Shown one piece after another: positions 1-60,496 of a stretch of DNA of 64,000 nt. A program made the position numbers and the translations under genes. The DNA is from Antilocapra americana. Its lineage: Eukaryota; Chordata; Mammalia; Artiodactyla; Antilocapridae. Location of the stretch: the NCBI GenBank assembly GCA_007570785.1, contig ML664173.1, positions 15,037,933 through 15,101,932 of the forward strand, written 5' to 3'. Numbering within the stretch: position 1 is the stretch's first letter; every line of letters starts with the position of its first letter. Below the pieces are notes generated by a model, which saw only the letters and a program-made list of their open reading frames with translations, searched no databases and had not been told where the DNA came from.

Positions 1-94
1 CTGGCCTTCCTCCTCCGCCGTCACTGCATGCCAGCGGGACCTGTCATACGCTGCCTTGTAGAACAAACTTTCTCTTCTTGGAAAGCAGCATGAT

Positions 95-217
95 GCATCA
101 GGGAAAAGCAGGATCTGGAGTCAAAACACCTGAATCAAGTCCCACTGTGTGATCGTGGACAAGTCATGTTATTTTACTGAGCCTTATTTTCCTTATCATT
201 AAAATGGGAATAACAAT
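95..217 (+). repeat. MIR SINE fragment
   Basis: Shows the MIR order: ggagtcaaa, gtgtgatcgtggacaagtca, then a cctcagttt-like block and aaaatgggaataa. Diverged, as expected for this ancient tRNA-derived family. Confidence 0.7.
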
Positions 218-228
218 GATGTGTATAA

Positions 229-436
229 GTAAGTGAGTGTTAGTCACTCAGTCGTGTCTGAATCTTTAAGACCCTGTGGACTGTAGCCCGCCAGGCTCTT
301 CTGTCCATGGAATTCTCCAGGCAAGAGTACTGGAGTGGGTTGCCATTTCCTTCTCCAGGGGATCTTCCTGACCCAGGGACTGAACCTGGGTCTCCTGCAT
401 TGCAGGCAGATTCTTTACCAGCTGGGCCACCAGGAA
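229..436 (-). mobile_element. Bov-tA SINE
   Basis: Reverse-orientation Bov-tA: cactcagtcgtgtc, the ttctccaggcaagagtactg block and the tRNA-related end (tgcattgcaggcagattc, gggccaccaggaag). It is flanked by an 11-bp target duplication, GATGTGTATAA, at 218-228 and 437-447. Confidence 0.92.
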
Positions 437-886
437 GATGTGTATAAAGTACATTATAATTACAAGAAGCACTACAAATATGAGCTATTTCTATTACATG
501 TATAAATAAATTCTAATCATACTGCTAACTCTCAAAGGACAGAGATCCCAACTAACACGTGTCTCACACTCCAAAGAACTAAGCATACTGCTAGATACTT
601 GTTGATATTCAATAAACATACATTAATAAAAAAGGAATATTTGTTAGCAGATAAGTACATCTTTCCCATGCTACATGAAGGTAACTCAATTAGTTTAAAA
701 TTCTTGGTGTTCTCCTTCACTTTTCTCAGAGGTCCCAGGAGAGGTAGAGTGATTTACTGGATTGGTAATTCAGGAAAAGTTCAACCAGCATCTCTCCTCT
801 TTCCTGGGGGGATAATCTCTCCTCAGGAAGCCCATATCCTCTGCTGCTCCGTGGGTCAGGTGTTCCTGATGCACAGCAGAGTCTCC

Positions 887-1080
887 GTTCAGTTCAGTCG
901 CTCAGTGGTGTCAGTCAGTCTTTGCGACCCCATGAACTGCAGCACGCCAGGCCTCCCTGTCCATCACCAACTCCCAGAGTCCACCCAAACCCATGTCCAT
1001 CGAGTCGGTGATGCCGTCCAGCCATCTCATCCTCTGTTGTCCCCTTCTCCTCCTGCCTCCAATCCTTCCCAGCATTAGCC
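887..1080 (-). mobile_element. BovB LINE 3' end (5'-truncated)
   Basis: Begins gttcagttcagtcgctcag and continues with the complement of the BovB 3' end (catgaactgcagcacgccag, ccatccagccatctcatcc). Read in reverse it encodes the decayed end of the BovB ORF. Only about 190 bp remain. Confidence 0.88.
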
Positions 1081-1689
1081 TAACCTTGCCTAAAAATGGG
1101 TATGTAAATCTGTCCAATTCTGAGGGTCAACAGAAAGCGCATTTGCTTGTAAACAGATAAAATCATGTTTCTGGACCTAGACTTTATCAGTATTGGAAAG
1201 TGATATTTTGGCCTCCATCTATCTTAGTCTGTCTTCTCACTAGTTCAAAACCAAACTACTAAAGGAAAGTGTCATTACTGGACTCCCTAGGAGACCGCAA
1301 CATTATCTGTAATTGCTTCCTGAGAAAAAGGCACTCAGGTTAGGGCCCGGTCTCTCGAAAAGTCAAGAGTAGACAATTCCACTTTCATTAATTAAAAGCT
1401 ATGTTTTCTAGGAACTGCAACTATTCGAACTCTTCAAAAACATATCAAAGGATAAACTTCTATTAATCTTGAAAAGCCAAGCAGTATCTTTCTGCTGAAT
1501 TCCTGGGTCTTTATAAGGTATAACTAAAATATGTGGATAGAATATTTTGCAAGATAAAAAGATTTCTCTGTGAACAGCTCCATTTCCAAAAGAAAACAGA
1601 CAGGAAACAGTTCTTTTACTCCTTTAAGGTGAAGCTCTATACTTAGATTCAGTAACAGCCCAACTAAATCAAAAGACAATCACAAAGGA

Positions 1690-2430
1690 AGAAAAAAGTT
1701 ACTCATAAAGTACAAAGGTTCTCAATCTTATTAGTAATCAGCGAAGTGCAAATCAAGACCAAAATAAAATACCACTGTACACTCAGTATTTTAACAAAAA
1801 TTAAGAAGTTGACAGTACCCCATATTATATAATATACAGATCAACAAGCCCTCCTTCCTAGGCACTGCTGACAGGAGTATAAATTTACATAGCTACTTCA
1901 GAAAACAATTGAGCATTACCTTCTTTGTTTAGCATTATCTTTTTTTTTTTTTAGCATTATCTTTTAAAGGTGAACATTCACTTATCTTATTACCCTAGAT
2001 ACATTCCATTCCCAGATATATACCCAGGAAACACACGTTATAATATTTAGAGCACAGCTGTCTTTAACAGCAAAAAGACAAGAAAGCCGTAAAATACCAT
2101 TAACAAGAGAATGGGAAATTTAACAGCAATATAAATTCATAGAAGAATATAATAAAGCATTGAAAAAGAATGAATGAATTCAAAAGCGACATGTAACAAA
2201 ATAAACCTTAATAACATAATATTGAATGAAAAAAGGAAGAATACATAAAGTATGCCATTTTTAAAAGAAAAAGTTCAAAAGCAATACAAACTAAATAACA
2301 GAATTCTGTCTCTACATATGAGATGATAACTGCTGTAAGACTTGCTCTTTCACCATATGAAACAACTGTTTCCACACCTGAAACAATAAGCAGTGTAAGA
2401 CTGTGATATCTGAAAGGAAGAAATAAATGA
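1690..2430 (+). mobile_element. Old L1 LINE, ORF2 3' part and tail
   Basis: Contains the L1 ORF2 3' signature (aatcagcgaagtgcaaatcaa, then ataccactgtacactcag, gcactgctgacaggagtataa, attccattcccagatatatacccag, gggaaatttaaca). Heavily diverged with no open frame. Confidence 0.7.
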
Positions 2431-4397
2431 AGGGAGCCCGACTGTTCCACCTTCCTACCTAGAGGTAATATCAGACAATGCAGAAAGAGAAGGAATTCAA
2501 GGGAAATCCAAGAGTCTCTGTGTCAAGAAGACAGAGATTCAAAGTTCTAGAAGTGCTATAATTTTCAGAGCAATGTCCTGGAGAGGAAGAAGCTATACAT
2601 AAGAAATCAAAACAAACAAACAAAAAATCATCACAAAGGACCCTTTGAATCTTTGGATGAATTCAGATCTACTCAGGCACAGGGTGAGGTAGTGCACAGG
2701 CTGTGCAAGGAGCAACTGGCAGAGTAAAGAAATTAAGGAGAAACTTTACAGTGAATACTTTTCAGAGTTCATACAAGGCTGCCAATTGGTCTGAGTTCCC
2801 TCCAGCCAGAATGGAGAGATCTCACTGAACATGAGGGTCGTTTAACAGACACCCCCATGAGTCTTCAGTAGTGGAATTATTCTAGACCTAGACAAAAAGC
2901 TATTCTAAACAAACCATTAAAACACTTTTAAATGAGGCTGTAAAAGATTAAACTGATCTATAAGTGTCTGGCCTAAAAAAAAACTTTCAACAGGGTTTAA
3001 AGAAGTCATAAAATCTAAACTCAACCATACAACATTTACAATGTGCAATTAAAACATTCAGTTTTAAAAGAATCACTGTACGTATGAAGAAGCAGAAAAA
3101 ATACAACTCATTGACAAAAGGAAAATCAGTCAATAGAAACAGACTCAGAAATGACAGGGACAATAGAAGAAGATTTTAAAACAGCTACTATAAACATAAT
3201 ATATCCACATGAGTCTAAAGGAAATCATGAAAATAATTTTTAAAAAGAGAAAAAGAAGATACAAAGAGAAACATATGGTAGTCCTAAAGGTAAAAAATAA
3301 AATATCTAAAATCTACAATTAATAGAAGATTAAACACTGCAGACTGCATTCATCTTTCAACTCCTTAAAAGATGAATGAAATGAGAACCAGAGAAAGAAC
3401 ACCATCCAAAACGAAGAAAGGAACAGAATATAAAAAAATGAACAGAGCCATGTAACCATAGTACTGAAAGGAGAGGAGAGAAATGGAAAAAACAAACAAA
3501 CAAACAAAATTTGAGGAAATAATGGCCAAAAGTTTTCCAAATTTGAAGCAAACTATATGTGACCCCATAGACTAAGAAACTCAATGAATCTGAAGCAGAA
3601 GAAACATGAAGAAAAAGCATATATCATAGTCACATTATTGAAGCATATATCATAACCACATTATTGAGAATCAGTTATAAAGAAATAATCTGAAAAGCAG
3701 GCTGAGAAAAAGAGCCACATTATGCACCAAAGAAGAAAGGTAAAAATTACTGCATGCTTCTAATCAGAAAACTGCAAGCCCACAGACAACAGAACAATAC
3801 TTTTGTAATAGCAGGGGGGAAAATGTCAGCCCAGAACTCTAAAACCAATGAAAAAACCTTTCAAAATTAAAAATACAAGACAGACTTTCAGATAAACACT
3901 TGAGAGAACTGATTGAACTAAAATCCTAAAAGAAGTTCTTCAGATGGAAGAAAATGTTGTTAGATAAAAACATGATCAACATAAAAGAAAGAAGAGCAAT
4001 GGAAATGATAGTAAATGCATAATTATGAGACTTTTCCTCATATTGAAATTTCCTTAAACTGTACAAGGGAAAAATAACCAAAGCGCTATGGTACTTATAA
4101 CTTAAATAGAAATAAAATGCATGACAACAGCCCAAAGGACAGGAGGGAGGAATGGAGGTATACTGGTTGTAAAATTCCTAAATTATACATGAAATAGTGT
4201 AACATTATTTCAAGGCGCATTGTGGTAAATAAAAGATGTATACTGTCACCCTAGAGCAACCACACTTTTAAAAAGCACAACAAAGAAGCAGGAGGAATGA
4301 ATTAATCCAAAAAAGACAGGAGAAAATAAAAAGGGAATAAAGAACACATTAGACAAAACAAAAACAGACAGTAATGTGGCACATCTAAATCCAATCA

Positions 4398-4665
4398 TAT
4401 TACCATGTTGCACATTAGATTCCCAGTCTTTGTTCACCTTAAAACTGATTTGTACCCTTTGATCGACATCTCCCATTTCCCCATACCAGCCCATGGCAGC
4501 TATCATTCTATTCTTTGTTTCTATCAGTTCTACTTTTTTTTCCAATCAAGATTCCACATATTAGTGAGATTATACAATATTTGCTGTTCTGGTTTATTTC
4601 AGCTAGCATTATCCCTTAAGGTTCATCCATGTTGCCACAATGGCAGGGCTTCCTTTTTTTGACAG
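4398..4665 (-). mobile_element. L1MA/MB-type 3'-UTR fragment, antisense, nested in L1M
   Basis: Carries the reverse complement of the L1 3'-UTR block (gcacattagattcccagtct, tttgtaccctttgatcgac, gtgagattatacaatatttg, catccatgttgccacaatgg). The host L1M sequence resumes right after it (tttaactataaagatgc...gagattaaaagtaac). Confidence 0.6.
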
Positions 4666-4744
4666 TCATCTACTTTAACTATAAAGATGCAGAGAGATTA
4701 AAAGTAACACAATAAAAGAAAAAAAAGATACTGCATGCAAACAC

Positions 4745-5063
4745 TAGTCATAAGAAAGTTGGAATGGGTAAGGGTGAGGGGAGGAGAAACTGGGTGAAGG
4801 CAGTCAAAAGGTTCAAGTTTCCAGTTACAAGATAAATAAGTACTAGGGTTATAATGTACAACATGTAAAAAGAATTAATACTTCTATATGCTATAGATAA
4901 AGATTGTTAAGAGAGTAAATCCTAAGAGTTCTTTAGTTTTAGTTCTTCTGTTTAACTTTGTGTCTCTATGAGTTGATGGATGTTCACTAAACTTACTGTG
5001 ATAATTATTCCATGCACGTAAGTCAAATCATTATACTACACACCTTAAAAAAAAAAAAAAAGA
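4745..5063 (+). mobile_element. L1MA/MB-type 3' end, sense, nested in L1M
   Basis: Sense 3' UTR (ggagaaactgggtgaaggca, ttccagttacaagataaata, gatggatgttcactaaactt, aaatcattatactacacacc) ending in a poly-A run. L1M ORF2 resumes at gaatgctaaagcaagtatat. A short gaatg repeat at both edges may be the target duplication. Confidence 0.65.
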
Positions 5064-6944
5064 ATGCTAAAGCAAGTATATTAAGCAGACAGATGTGTGG
5101 ACAAACGGCATTATCAAAGATAAACAGGGACATTTCATAGCAATAAAGAAGTCAATTTATGAAGGAGACAACAAATCTATTGCAGAGGTACCTAATGACA
5201 GAGTTCCAACATCCATGAAAAGCAAAACTGATAGAACCAAAAGGAGAAATTGACAAAGTCTCAATTACAATGGGAGATTTCAACATACACTCTTGATGAC
5301 TGATAAAATTAGTAAAAATAGGGAATATCTGAACTGTCAAATACTTTGACCTAAGAGACATTTATAGAACACTCCACCCAACAATAGCAGGATGTATATT
5401 CCTTTCAACGTACATGTTACATTTGCTAGGACAAGTCATATCCTGAACCATAAACAAGTCTCAGTACATTTTAAAAGATTCAGCTTACACAAAGTACCTT
5501 TTCTGAGTATAAAAGAAGTAAATTGGAAATCATTAACAGAAAAATCTCTAGAAAAAAATCCAAATATCTGAAAACTAAATAACATTTTTAAATAGTCCAT
5601 AGGCCAAAGATGGAATAAAAACAAAAAATACAACAACCAAAATTTATAGGACTCTGCAAAAACAGTACTTAGTAGGAAATTTATAGTGCTTAAACACATA
5701 CAGAAAAGAAGAAAAGTCTCAAGTTAACGACATTAGCTTCTATCTAGAGAAACTAGGGGCGGGGGCGGGGGGAAGCAAATGAAGTCCCCTAGTAAGTTAA
5801 AGAAAGGAAACTATTAGAAAAGAAGTCCTCCCCTAATAAGTTAAAGAAAGGAAACAATATTAGAAAAGAAGTCAATGTATAAGAAATAGAAAACAACGAA
5901 ACTAAAAACTGGGTCTCTTAGAAGATCAATGAAATTGATAAACCTCTAGCCAGACTGAATATGATAAAAAGAGAGAAGAATTAAATTACCAATATCAGAA
6001 ATGAGAGAAGTAATATCACTGCAGATTCAACCAATATTAAAAGGATAGGTGAATATTAGGAATAATTTTGTGCTTACAAACACCACATATATGAAATGGA
6101 CAAATGCCTGAAAAGATACCAACTACCAAAGGTCATTCAACTAGAAAGAGATAATCTGATAGTCCCGTATGTGTTAAAGAAACTGAAATTGAATTTCTGG
6201 TCCAGATGGCTCCACTAGTGAATTCTACCAAACATTCAAGAAACAAAAAATACCAATTCTCCATAAATTCTTCCAGAAAACTGAAGAGGTGAGAACACTC
6301 TCCAATTTATTCTATGAGGCCAGCATTATCCACATACTGAAATCAAACATATTATAATAAAACCACAGATCAGTATCTCATATGAATACAGATGTACAAA
6401 TCTCATTTTAGTAAATCAAATTCAACAATCCATAAAAAGGATACATGTCAGACCAAGTGGAGTTTATTTCAGGAAAGCAACGTTGAGCTTAACATTAAAA
6501 AATAAATGTAATTCACTATATTAAAAAACCAAAGCAAAAAAAAAAACATATTATTATGTCAAGAGATGCAGAAAAAGTAATTGGCAAAATCTAACATCCA
6601 TTTCCGATAAAAACTCTTAGCAAAAGAAAAATAGAAGGGAACTCCCTCAATATGATGAAGCGTATCTACAAAAAACCTAACACTAACATCATACTTAGTA
6701 ACTGAATGCTTACCCTAAGAACAGAAGCCAGACTGGGATGTCTGCTTTCACTGGTCCTGCTCAACACTGTGCTGGAGGTTCTTGTCAATGTAATCAAGCA
6801 AGAATAAAGCAATAAAACATATCCAGATTGGAAAGAAAGAAGGAAAACTGTCTTTATTCACAGACAATATTTTCAACTAGGTAGGGGATCCTATGGAATC
6901 TCCAAAAACCTTCAGTAACTGACAAGTGAGCTTAGCAAGACTGT

Positions 6945-7170
6945 GTGCGTCCGGGCTACCTTGCTTCACTCGTGTACGACTCTGTGCAAACCTATGGACT
7001 GTAGCCCGCCAGGCTCCTCTGTCCAGAGGATTCTCCAGGCAAGAATCCTGGAGTGGGTTGCCACTGCCCTTCTCCAAGGGAGCTTTCCGAACCAGGGATC
7101 AAACCCTCATCTCTCACATCTCCTACACTAGCAGGCAGGTTCTCTACCACTAGCGCCACCTGGGAAGCCC
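6945..7170 (-). mobile_element. Bov-tA SINE
   Basis: Reverse-orientation copy: tcgtgtacgactctgtgcaa, then ggattctccaggcaagaatc, ending tctaccactagcgccacctg ggaagccc. Inserted in the L1M ORF2 region just upstream of a second Bov element. Confidence 0.88.
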
Positions 7171-7198
7171 TGGGTAGTACAAGATTACAGAACACATG

Positions 7199-7514
7199 TG
7201 AAAGTGAAAGTCGCTCAGTCGTGTCCAACTCTTTGTGACCCCATGGACTACACAGTCCTTGGAATTCTCCAGGCCAGAATACTGGAGTGGGTAGTCTTTC
7301 CCTTCTCCAGGGGATCTTCCCAACCTAGGGATCAAACCCAGGTCTCCCGCATTGCAGGTGGATTCTTTACCAGCTGAGACACAAGGGAAGCCCAAGAATA
7401 CTGGAGTGGGTAGGCTATACCTTCTCCTGCGGATCTTACCAATCCAGGAATCGAACTGGGGTCTCCTGCATTGCAGGCAGATTCTTTACCAGCTGAGCTA
7501 TCAGGGAAGCCCCA
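7199..7514 (-). mobile_element. Dimeric Bov-A2-type SINE
   Basis: Starts gtgaaagtgaaagtcgctca. The A unit (aatactggagtgggta ... gcattgcagg ... ggaagccc) is present twice in tandem, the second copy starting at about 7394. A duplicated A monomer is the hallmark of Bov-A2. Confidence 0.85.
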
Positions 7515-9309
7515 GCGAATATGGAAAAGTCAACTACATTTCCGTATTCTAGCAACAAACAATCAGACATTGAAATTAAAAAAACAAAATCAGTTACAAT
7601 CGAGTCAAACATATTAAATACTTTGGAATAAATCTGACAAAAAAATATAAAAGATCTGTACACTAAACACCACAAAACACAGCTGAGAAAAATTAAAGAT
7701 GATCTAAATAAATGGACAAATATACCTTGTTCATGGGCTGGAAGACTCAATATTGTTAAGATGTCAATTCTCTTCAAACTGATCTAGAGAGCCAATACAA
7801 TCCCAATCAAAATCCCAAGCAGGCTTTTTCGTAGAAACTGACAAACTAATTCTAAAATCCAAATGGAAATGCAAATGACCTAGAATAGCCAAAACAACCT
7901 AGAAAAAGAGCAAAATTAGAACAAGATTTTTTATAAAGCTACAGTAATCAAGACAGTGTGGTACTAAATTGGCACAAAGACAAAAAGATCAGTGGAATAT
8001 AATAAACAGTAAAGAAACAGTGGTTTTCCACAAAAGTAAAAAGACAGTTCAGTGGACAAAAGGTAGTCTTTTCAAAAAATGGTGCAAAAACTATTGGATA
8101 TCCATCTGGAAGAAAAAAGAACTGGGATCCATATCTTGTACTATATACAAAAAAAAAAAAAAGAACTGGGATCTCTATCTTGTACCATATACAAAAATTA
8201 ACTCAAAACGGATCAAACTTAAATGTAAAACTTAAAACTGTATCTAGAAGAAAACCTGAGACAGGCAAAAATTTCTTAGATGCCAAAGCACAGTAATTAA
8301 AAGAAAAAAATTGGACTTAAAATTAAAAATCTCTGCTCCTCAAAAGATACTATTTAAAGAATGAGAAGACAAGACTGGGAGGGAAAAATCTCAAAGCACA
8401 CATCTGATAAAGGAATTATATCCAAAAAATATAAAGAACTCTCATAGCTCAATTATAAGAAAACAAACTCGTTTTTAAAATGGGCAAAATATCTGACCAT
8501 CAAATGGCAAATAAGTACATGAAAACATGCTCAACATCACTAATCATTAGGAAAATGCACGTGAAACCATGAGATATCACTACTCATGTCCTAGAGGAGC
8601 TAAAATTAAACTGGCCATACCAACTGGTGATGAGGATATGGAGAGACTGAAGCTCTCATACATTAATGACAGGAATGCAAAATGGTAAAACCAAATGGCA
8701 GTTTCTTTAAAAAGTTAAACAATGATATGATCCAGTCATTCCACAAGTAGTCATTCCATTTCATTTACCTAAGAGAAATGATAAGTACATGTATATACAA
8801 AAATTTCTATACAGATGCTCATAGAGCCTTTCTTCACAATAACCAAAAACTAGGAGGAACCTAAATGTTAATCAACAGAGAAGAGGATAAACAAATTCTG
8901 ATTTATGCCTATTAACAGAATGCCACTTGACAATAAAAGGAAATCAAACCACTGATACATGCTATAACATGTATGAATCAAAACAGAATCTTGTCAGGTA
9001 AAAAAAAGGTCAGCAAGCAAGAGGACAATCAAGACTTCTATACATGAAATCCTAGGAAAAGGAAATAATCTCTTTATTGACAGAAAGCAGATCAGTAGCT
9101 ACCTGGGACAGAAATAGGCAGGGCAGGGAAAGGAGGAACAGGAGAGAGGAATTACAAAGGGGGACAAAGAAACAGTTGGGAGTGATGTGTACGTTCACCG
9201 TGTTGACTGCAGTGGATATGCTGATTTATGAAACAGCACACCCTGAATATGTGCAACTTACTGTATATAAATTATAACTCAATAAAGCTGTTAAAAATAA
9301 CATGTACAT

Positions 9310-10945
9310 GAAATACTAAGCAATAAGTTTAATGCGTTCAAGAACACTGAAAACCATAAAACATTGCTAAGAGAAAGAAAGCAAAGAAGGCCTAAACAAA
9401 TAGGGAAATGAGATATATCACGTTCATGGATTGGAAAATTCAGTAACTGTTAAAATATTCACTTTCCCAAAAGTAATCTATATGTTCAATGTAATGCCAA
9501 CCACAAGTCAGCACAGAAACTGACAAAGAAATTCTAAAATTTCCTTGGAAATACAAAGGACACAAAATAGTCAAAATACTTCTGAAAAAGAACAAAGTTG
9601 GAAGACTTACACTACCTAATTTCAAGACTTAGTATAAAGCTACAGATATTAAGACAAACACAGATCGTGAAACTGAATAAAGTCTAGAAATAGACACATA
9701 TATATTTCAATTAATTTTCAACAAAGATGCCAAGTTAAATTCAATAAGGTAATTTCAAAGAATGGTGCTGGAACAAATGGACATCCATATGGAAGAAACT
9801 TCAACTCTTACTTCACACCATACACTAAAATTGAATCAATACATATCATAGAACTAAATATAAAAGCCAAAATTATAAAACTTCTAGGAAAAAACAAAAG
9901 AGAAAAGGCTTTGCGAACTTGGGGTTGGTAAAGTCTTCTTAGAAAACACAAAATGCAAAAATCTTAAAAAAAATTAGTCAATTGGACTTCATTAATATGT
10001 AAAATTTCTGTATTTTGAAAGCCACTGTTATAAAAATAAAAAGGCTAGCCACAGACTTGGAGAAAATATTCACAATGTAAATATCTGGGAAAGGACTTGT
10101 ATCAAGAGTCCTTTATAACACAGAAATAAAAAGATAAAAATCTTAAAATTTAAAATGAAAATAAAAGATACAAAAATGGCCAATAGCACATGAATGCTCA
10201 ATATCATTGTTAATCAGACAAAAACATATTAAAACTACAAAGAAACTCCACACACACACACATACACGAATGACTAAAATTAAAAAAGCTTGACAATACC
10301 AATTGCTAGAAAGGGCAGGAAGCCAGTGGAACTTCCATACATCACTGGTAAAATGTACAATGGTTCTTTCTCTTATCCCTTATCATATGACCCACCTACT
10401 CCACCCCTAGGTATTTATTCAAGAGACATAAAATCATATATCCAGACAGAGACTTGTGCATGAATATCTGTAACAGCAGCTTTCTTCACAACAGCCCCAA
10501 ACTGGACACAATCCAAGTGTTCCACAAAGGTGAAGAGATAAACAAACTATGCTATATTCATACAATGAAATGGTATGTAATAATAATAAGGAACGAACTA
10601 CCACTGTTTCACACAACATGGATAATTCTCAAAAAAAATATGCCAAACAAAAGAATCCAGACATCAAAAAATATATGCTGCATGATTCTATTTGTATAAA
10701 ATTCTAGAAAAACTATAGTGCTATAAAAAGCAAATCAGTGCTATTTGAGGCTCAGGGTAATGAGAGGCCAAATGACCGTAAAGGGGCATGAGAGGACATC
10801 TGGAGGTAACGTAATGTTCTATATCTTGACTGTGGTGATTAAATTGATAGCTATATTTGTCAAAATCCATCACCAAACTTAAAATAAAATGGATGCATTT
10901 TATTGCATGAAAACTTGATCTCAACAATGATTAAAAATAAAGTGT
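9310..10945 (+). mobile_element. Second sense L1M LINE, ORF2 3' half plus 3' UTR
   Basis: Restarts at an internal ORF2 position (cacgttcatggattggaaaa). It continues through gaagccagtggaacttcc, ataacatggataattctc and gttctatatcttgactgtgg to an A-rich end. It lies head-to-tail with the preceding L1M. No intact frame. Confidence 0.72.
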
Positions 10946-11276
10946 ATCGTTTATGTACACATACAGAGGATAAAAAAATGTTTTTTCCAATCAAGGGAAT
11001 AATAACCACAAAATTTAGGACAGTGTCTAACTCTGGGTTAGAGGGCTAGTAAGGAAGGCGGCAAGGAACTAGCAAAAAGGGAGGAATGATGCACAAGTAG
11101 ATTAAATTATCATTAAAGCTTTAGTTCTCCGGTGGAATAATATTCATATTGTTACAAATAATTAAACAAAATAAAAAAAGCACTATGTGGAGAGCACTTA
11201 TGATACTATGTCACAATTAATTCAATTATCTGGACCTGAAGTACAGATTTAAAAAAAAAAAAAGGTAGTCACCTCA

Positions 11277-58798
<47,522 letters not shown>

Positions 58799-59822
58799 TC
58801 ACAATATTGGAAGGCAAAAAAAGGGGGAGAAAGAAAAGACATGAGTTTATTATCTCAAATTTCAACATGGTTATCTACTCAGGTACCCAAAGAATTTTCC
58901 AAATTTCTAAGTGAAGGACAGCAGCTAAAATAACCTGTATTTTTGGACTAGCCTTAAAAATGAGAAGAGAGGGAGAGAAGGGAAAGAGATAAGGAGAAAA
59001 GAGGAGACAGCAAAATGACATAATATATTTCTCCCATCATTTCCCCTCTTGAATGAGAGGATGAACACAAAATAAGGCACATATTCAGATGTTAGTCTAT
59101 TACTGTCACAAACCACTTTCATGAATCTTTCAGATCCTCACCAGCACTATCTAAGGGACCTCCAGAGGCTCACACTGCAGACAGTGACATTGTGAGTCAA
59201 GAGCTAGATCCCCTAACATGGGTGCTTTCCTTAAGCAATGTTCTCTGAGCTTTTAAGGAAAAAAAATCACCTTAAATCAATCAATCTGAGTGGAAAGGTA
59301 GGAAAACAATTGGCAAGTAGTTAAAAGGTGCCCTTTACTTTCGTTCCTTTCCCAGATTCAGGTTTACACCTTTGGATCACAGGAAGGGAAGCCACACAAC
59401 CAAGGAGTCCAGAGGCTTGCAGATGGCTCTGGCTGCCACTTAGGGGAGGTCAGGGGAATGAGAGAGAAGCAGGGACAGAGGACCCCCCGCTCCCCAATAG
59501 GAGCCAAACTCTCTTCTCAGGGTCTCCAAACAGGAACTTGGCTTTGTCAACGCCACAAACCATTTTATCAGAAGAGAAAGATTTCCTTGTCTACTCTCCC
59601 CGATCCTCCGCAGCTTTTTCCCTTAATGCAACCTAACACAAATAGGGAAAAAATGCCATGTGCCACAGAGAATTTAAAACTCTGTGAGCAATTCCATTTC
59701 TGGAAATGTATTCTTTAGTCCTGTTCACACACTGAAATGTCCTTTGTACAAGATTATTCAGTGTTGTATTTTAATAGCAAAAGATGCCCATCAATTAATT
59801 AAACACTCTATTATTGCATCTA

Positions 59823-60135
59823 TAGGAGGGGCCAGCAAATTTTTTTTTTACCAAAAAAGTCAGATAATAGTGTACGCTTTGCAGGCCATGCAATCTCTAT
59901 TGCAACTACTCAACTCTGTCACTGTAGCTCAAAAGCCACCAGAAAGAATATGTAAACAAAGGGGCATGGCTGGGTCCCCCAAACTTTATGGATGGACACC
60001 AAATTTCCTATGATTTCCACATGCCACAAAATTCTATTTGTCTTTGATTTTTTTCCCAACCACTTCAAAATGTAAAAACCATACATGGGACCAGATTGGA
60101 CACAAAAGCTGTAGTTTGCAGACACCTGTTCTACA
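59823..60135 (+). mobile_element. hAT-Charlie-type non-autonomous DNA transposon fossil
   Basis: Starts with aggggccagcaaa and ends with the inverse gtagtttgcagacacctg, forming terminal inverted repeats. Between them lie tacgctttgcaggccatgca and gcaactactcaactctgtca, both typical of this MER-type family. Confidence 0.65.
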
Positions 60136-60496
60136 TAATGAAATACTAAGCAGACACACAAAATGAGAATGTTATTAACGAGAGGGAATGAGCTCAAAGA
60201 CAGGCTGCTGAGTGAAAAGAAGTAAAGTGCAGGGCACTGGGTATCATACACTCCCCATCTGTCCACAAAAACACTCAAGCCATCTGCTAGTAAGTGCTCA
60301 GAATATCTTTAGATTGTTATGTATAAACACTATACCGATCACTTCTGGGGAGAACTAGATGACTGAGAAAGAGAGGAAAAAAAGGCTTTTCACTGATTAT
60401 CATTTTGTACTTCTTTATAATTTATGTAATTTTAGAGTCCTGTGATGGATGGCATATTTACAGTTATATGACAAATTAACCTCTATTATCACAGTA

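Larger units (their letters stand above)
2880..9300 (+). mobile_element. Near full-length ancient L1M LINE, broken by nested insertions
   Basis: Sense-strand L1M in natural order. ORF1-end and inter-ORF sequence lies around 3500-4000 (gcaagcccacagacaac, gttcttcagatggaagaaaat). The ORF2 endonuclease region is around 5070-5400 (gggagatttcaacatacac, gacatttatagaacactccac) and the reverse-transcriptase region around 6190-6800 (gaatttctggtccagatgg). The ORF2 3' part and 3' UTR run to the terminal ctcaataaagctg near 9285. It is interrupted by L1 3'-UTR pieces (4398-4665, 4745-5063) and SINEs (6945-7514). All frames are destroyed. The 5' boundary is approximate. Confidence 0.7.

Noticed and set aside
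1..70. Possible next TTLL5 exon at the window edge on the minus strand (an ag followed by codons including R-M-T)
   Set aside because: In the phase required by the exon at 11278-11369 the reading hits a stop after about ten codons, and the residues do not match the expected SYLEHKTSMNYML or MTADGAPELK segments.
5757..5773. G-rich tract with quadruplex potential
   Set aside because: A low-complexity insertion in a decayed L1M; weaker than the clusters at 16257 and 23832.
7436..7777. Minus-strand open frame of 113 codons, and other frames containing AQLVKNLPAMQET or ILAWRIPWTEEPG
   Set aside because: These peptides are translations of Bov-tA and Bov-A SINEs, which give the same false proteins throughout ruminant genomes.
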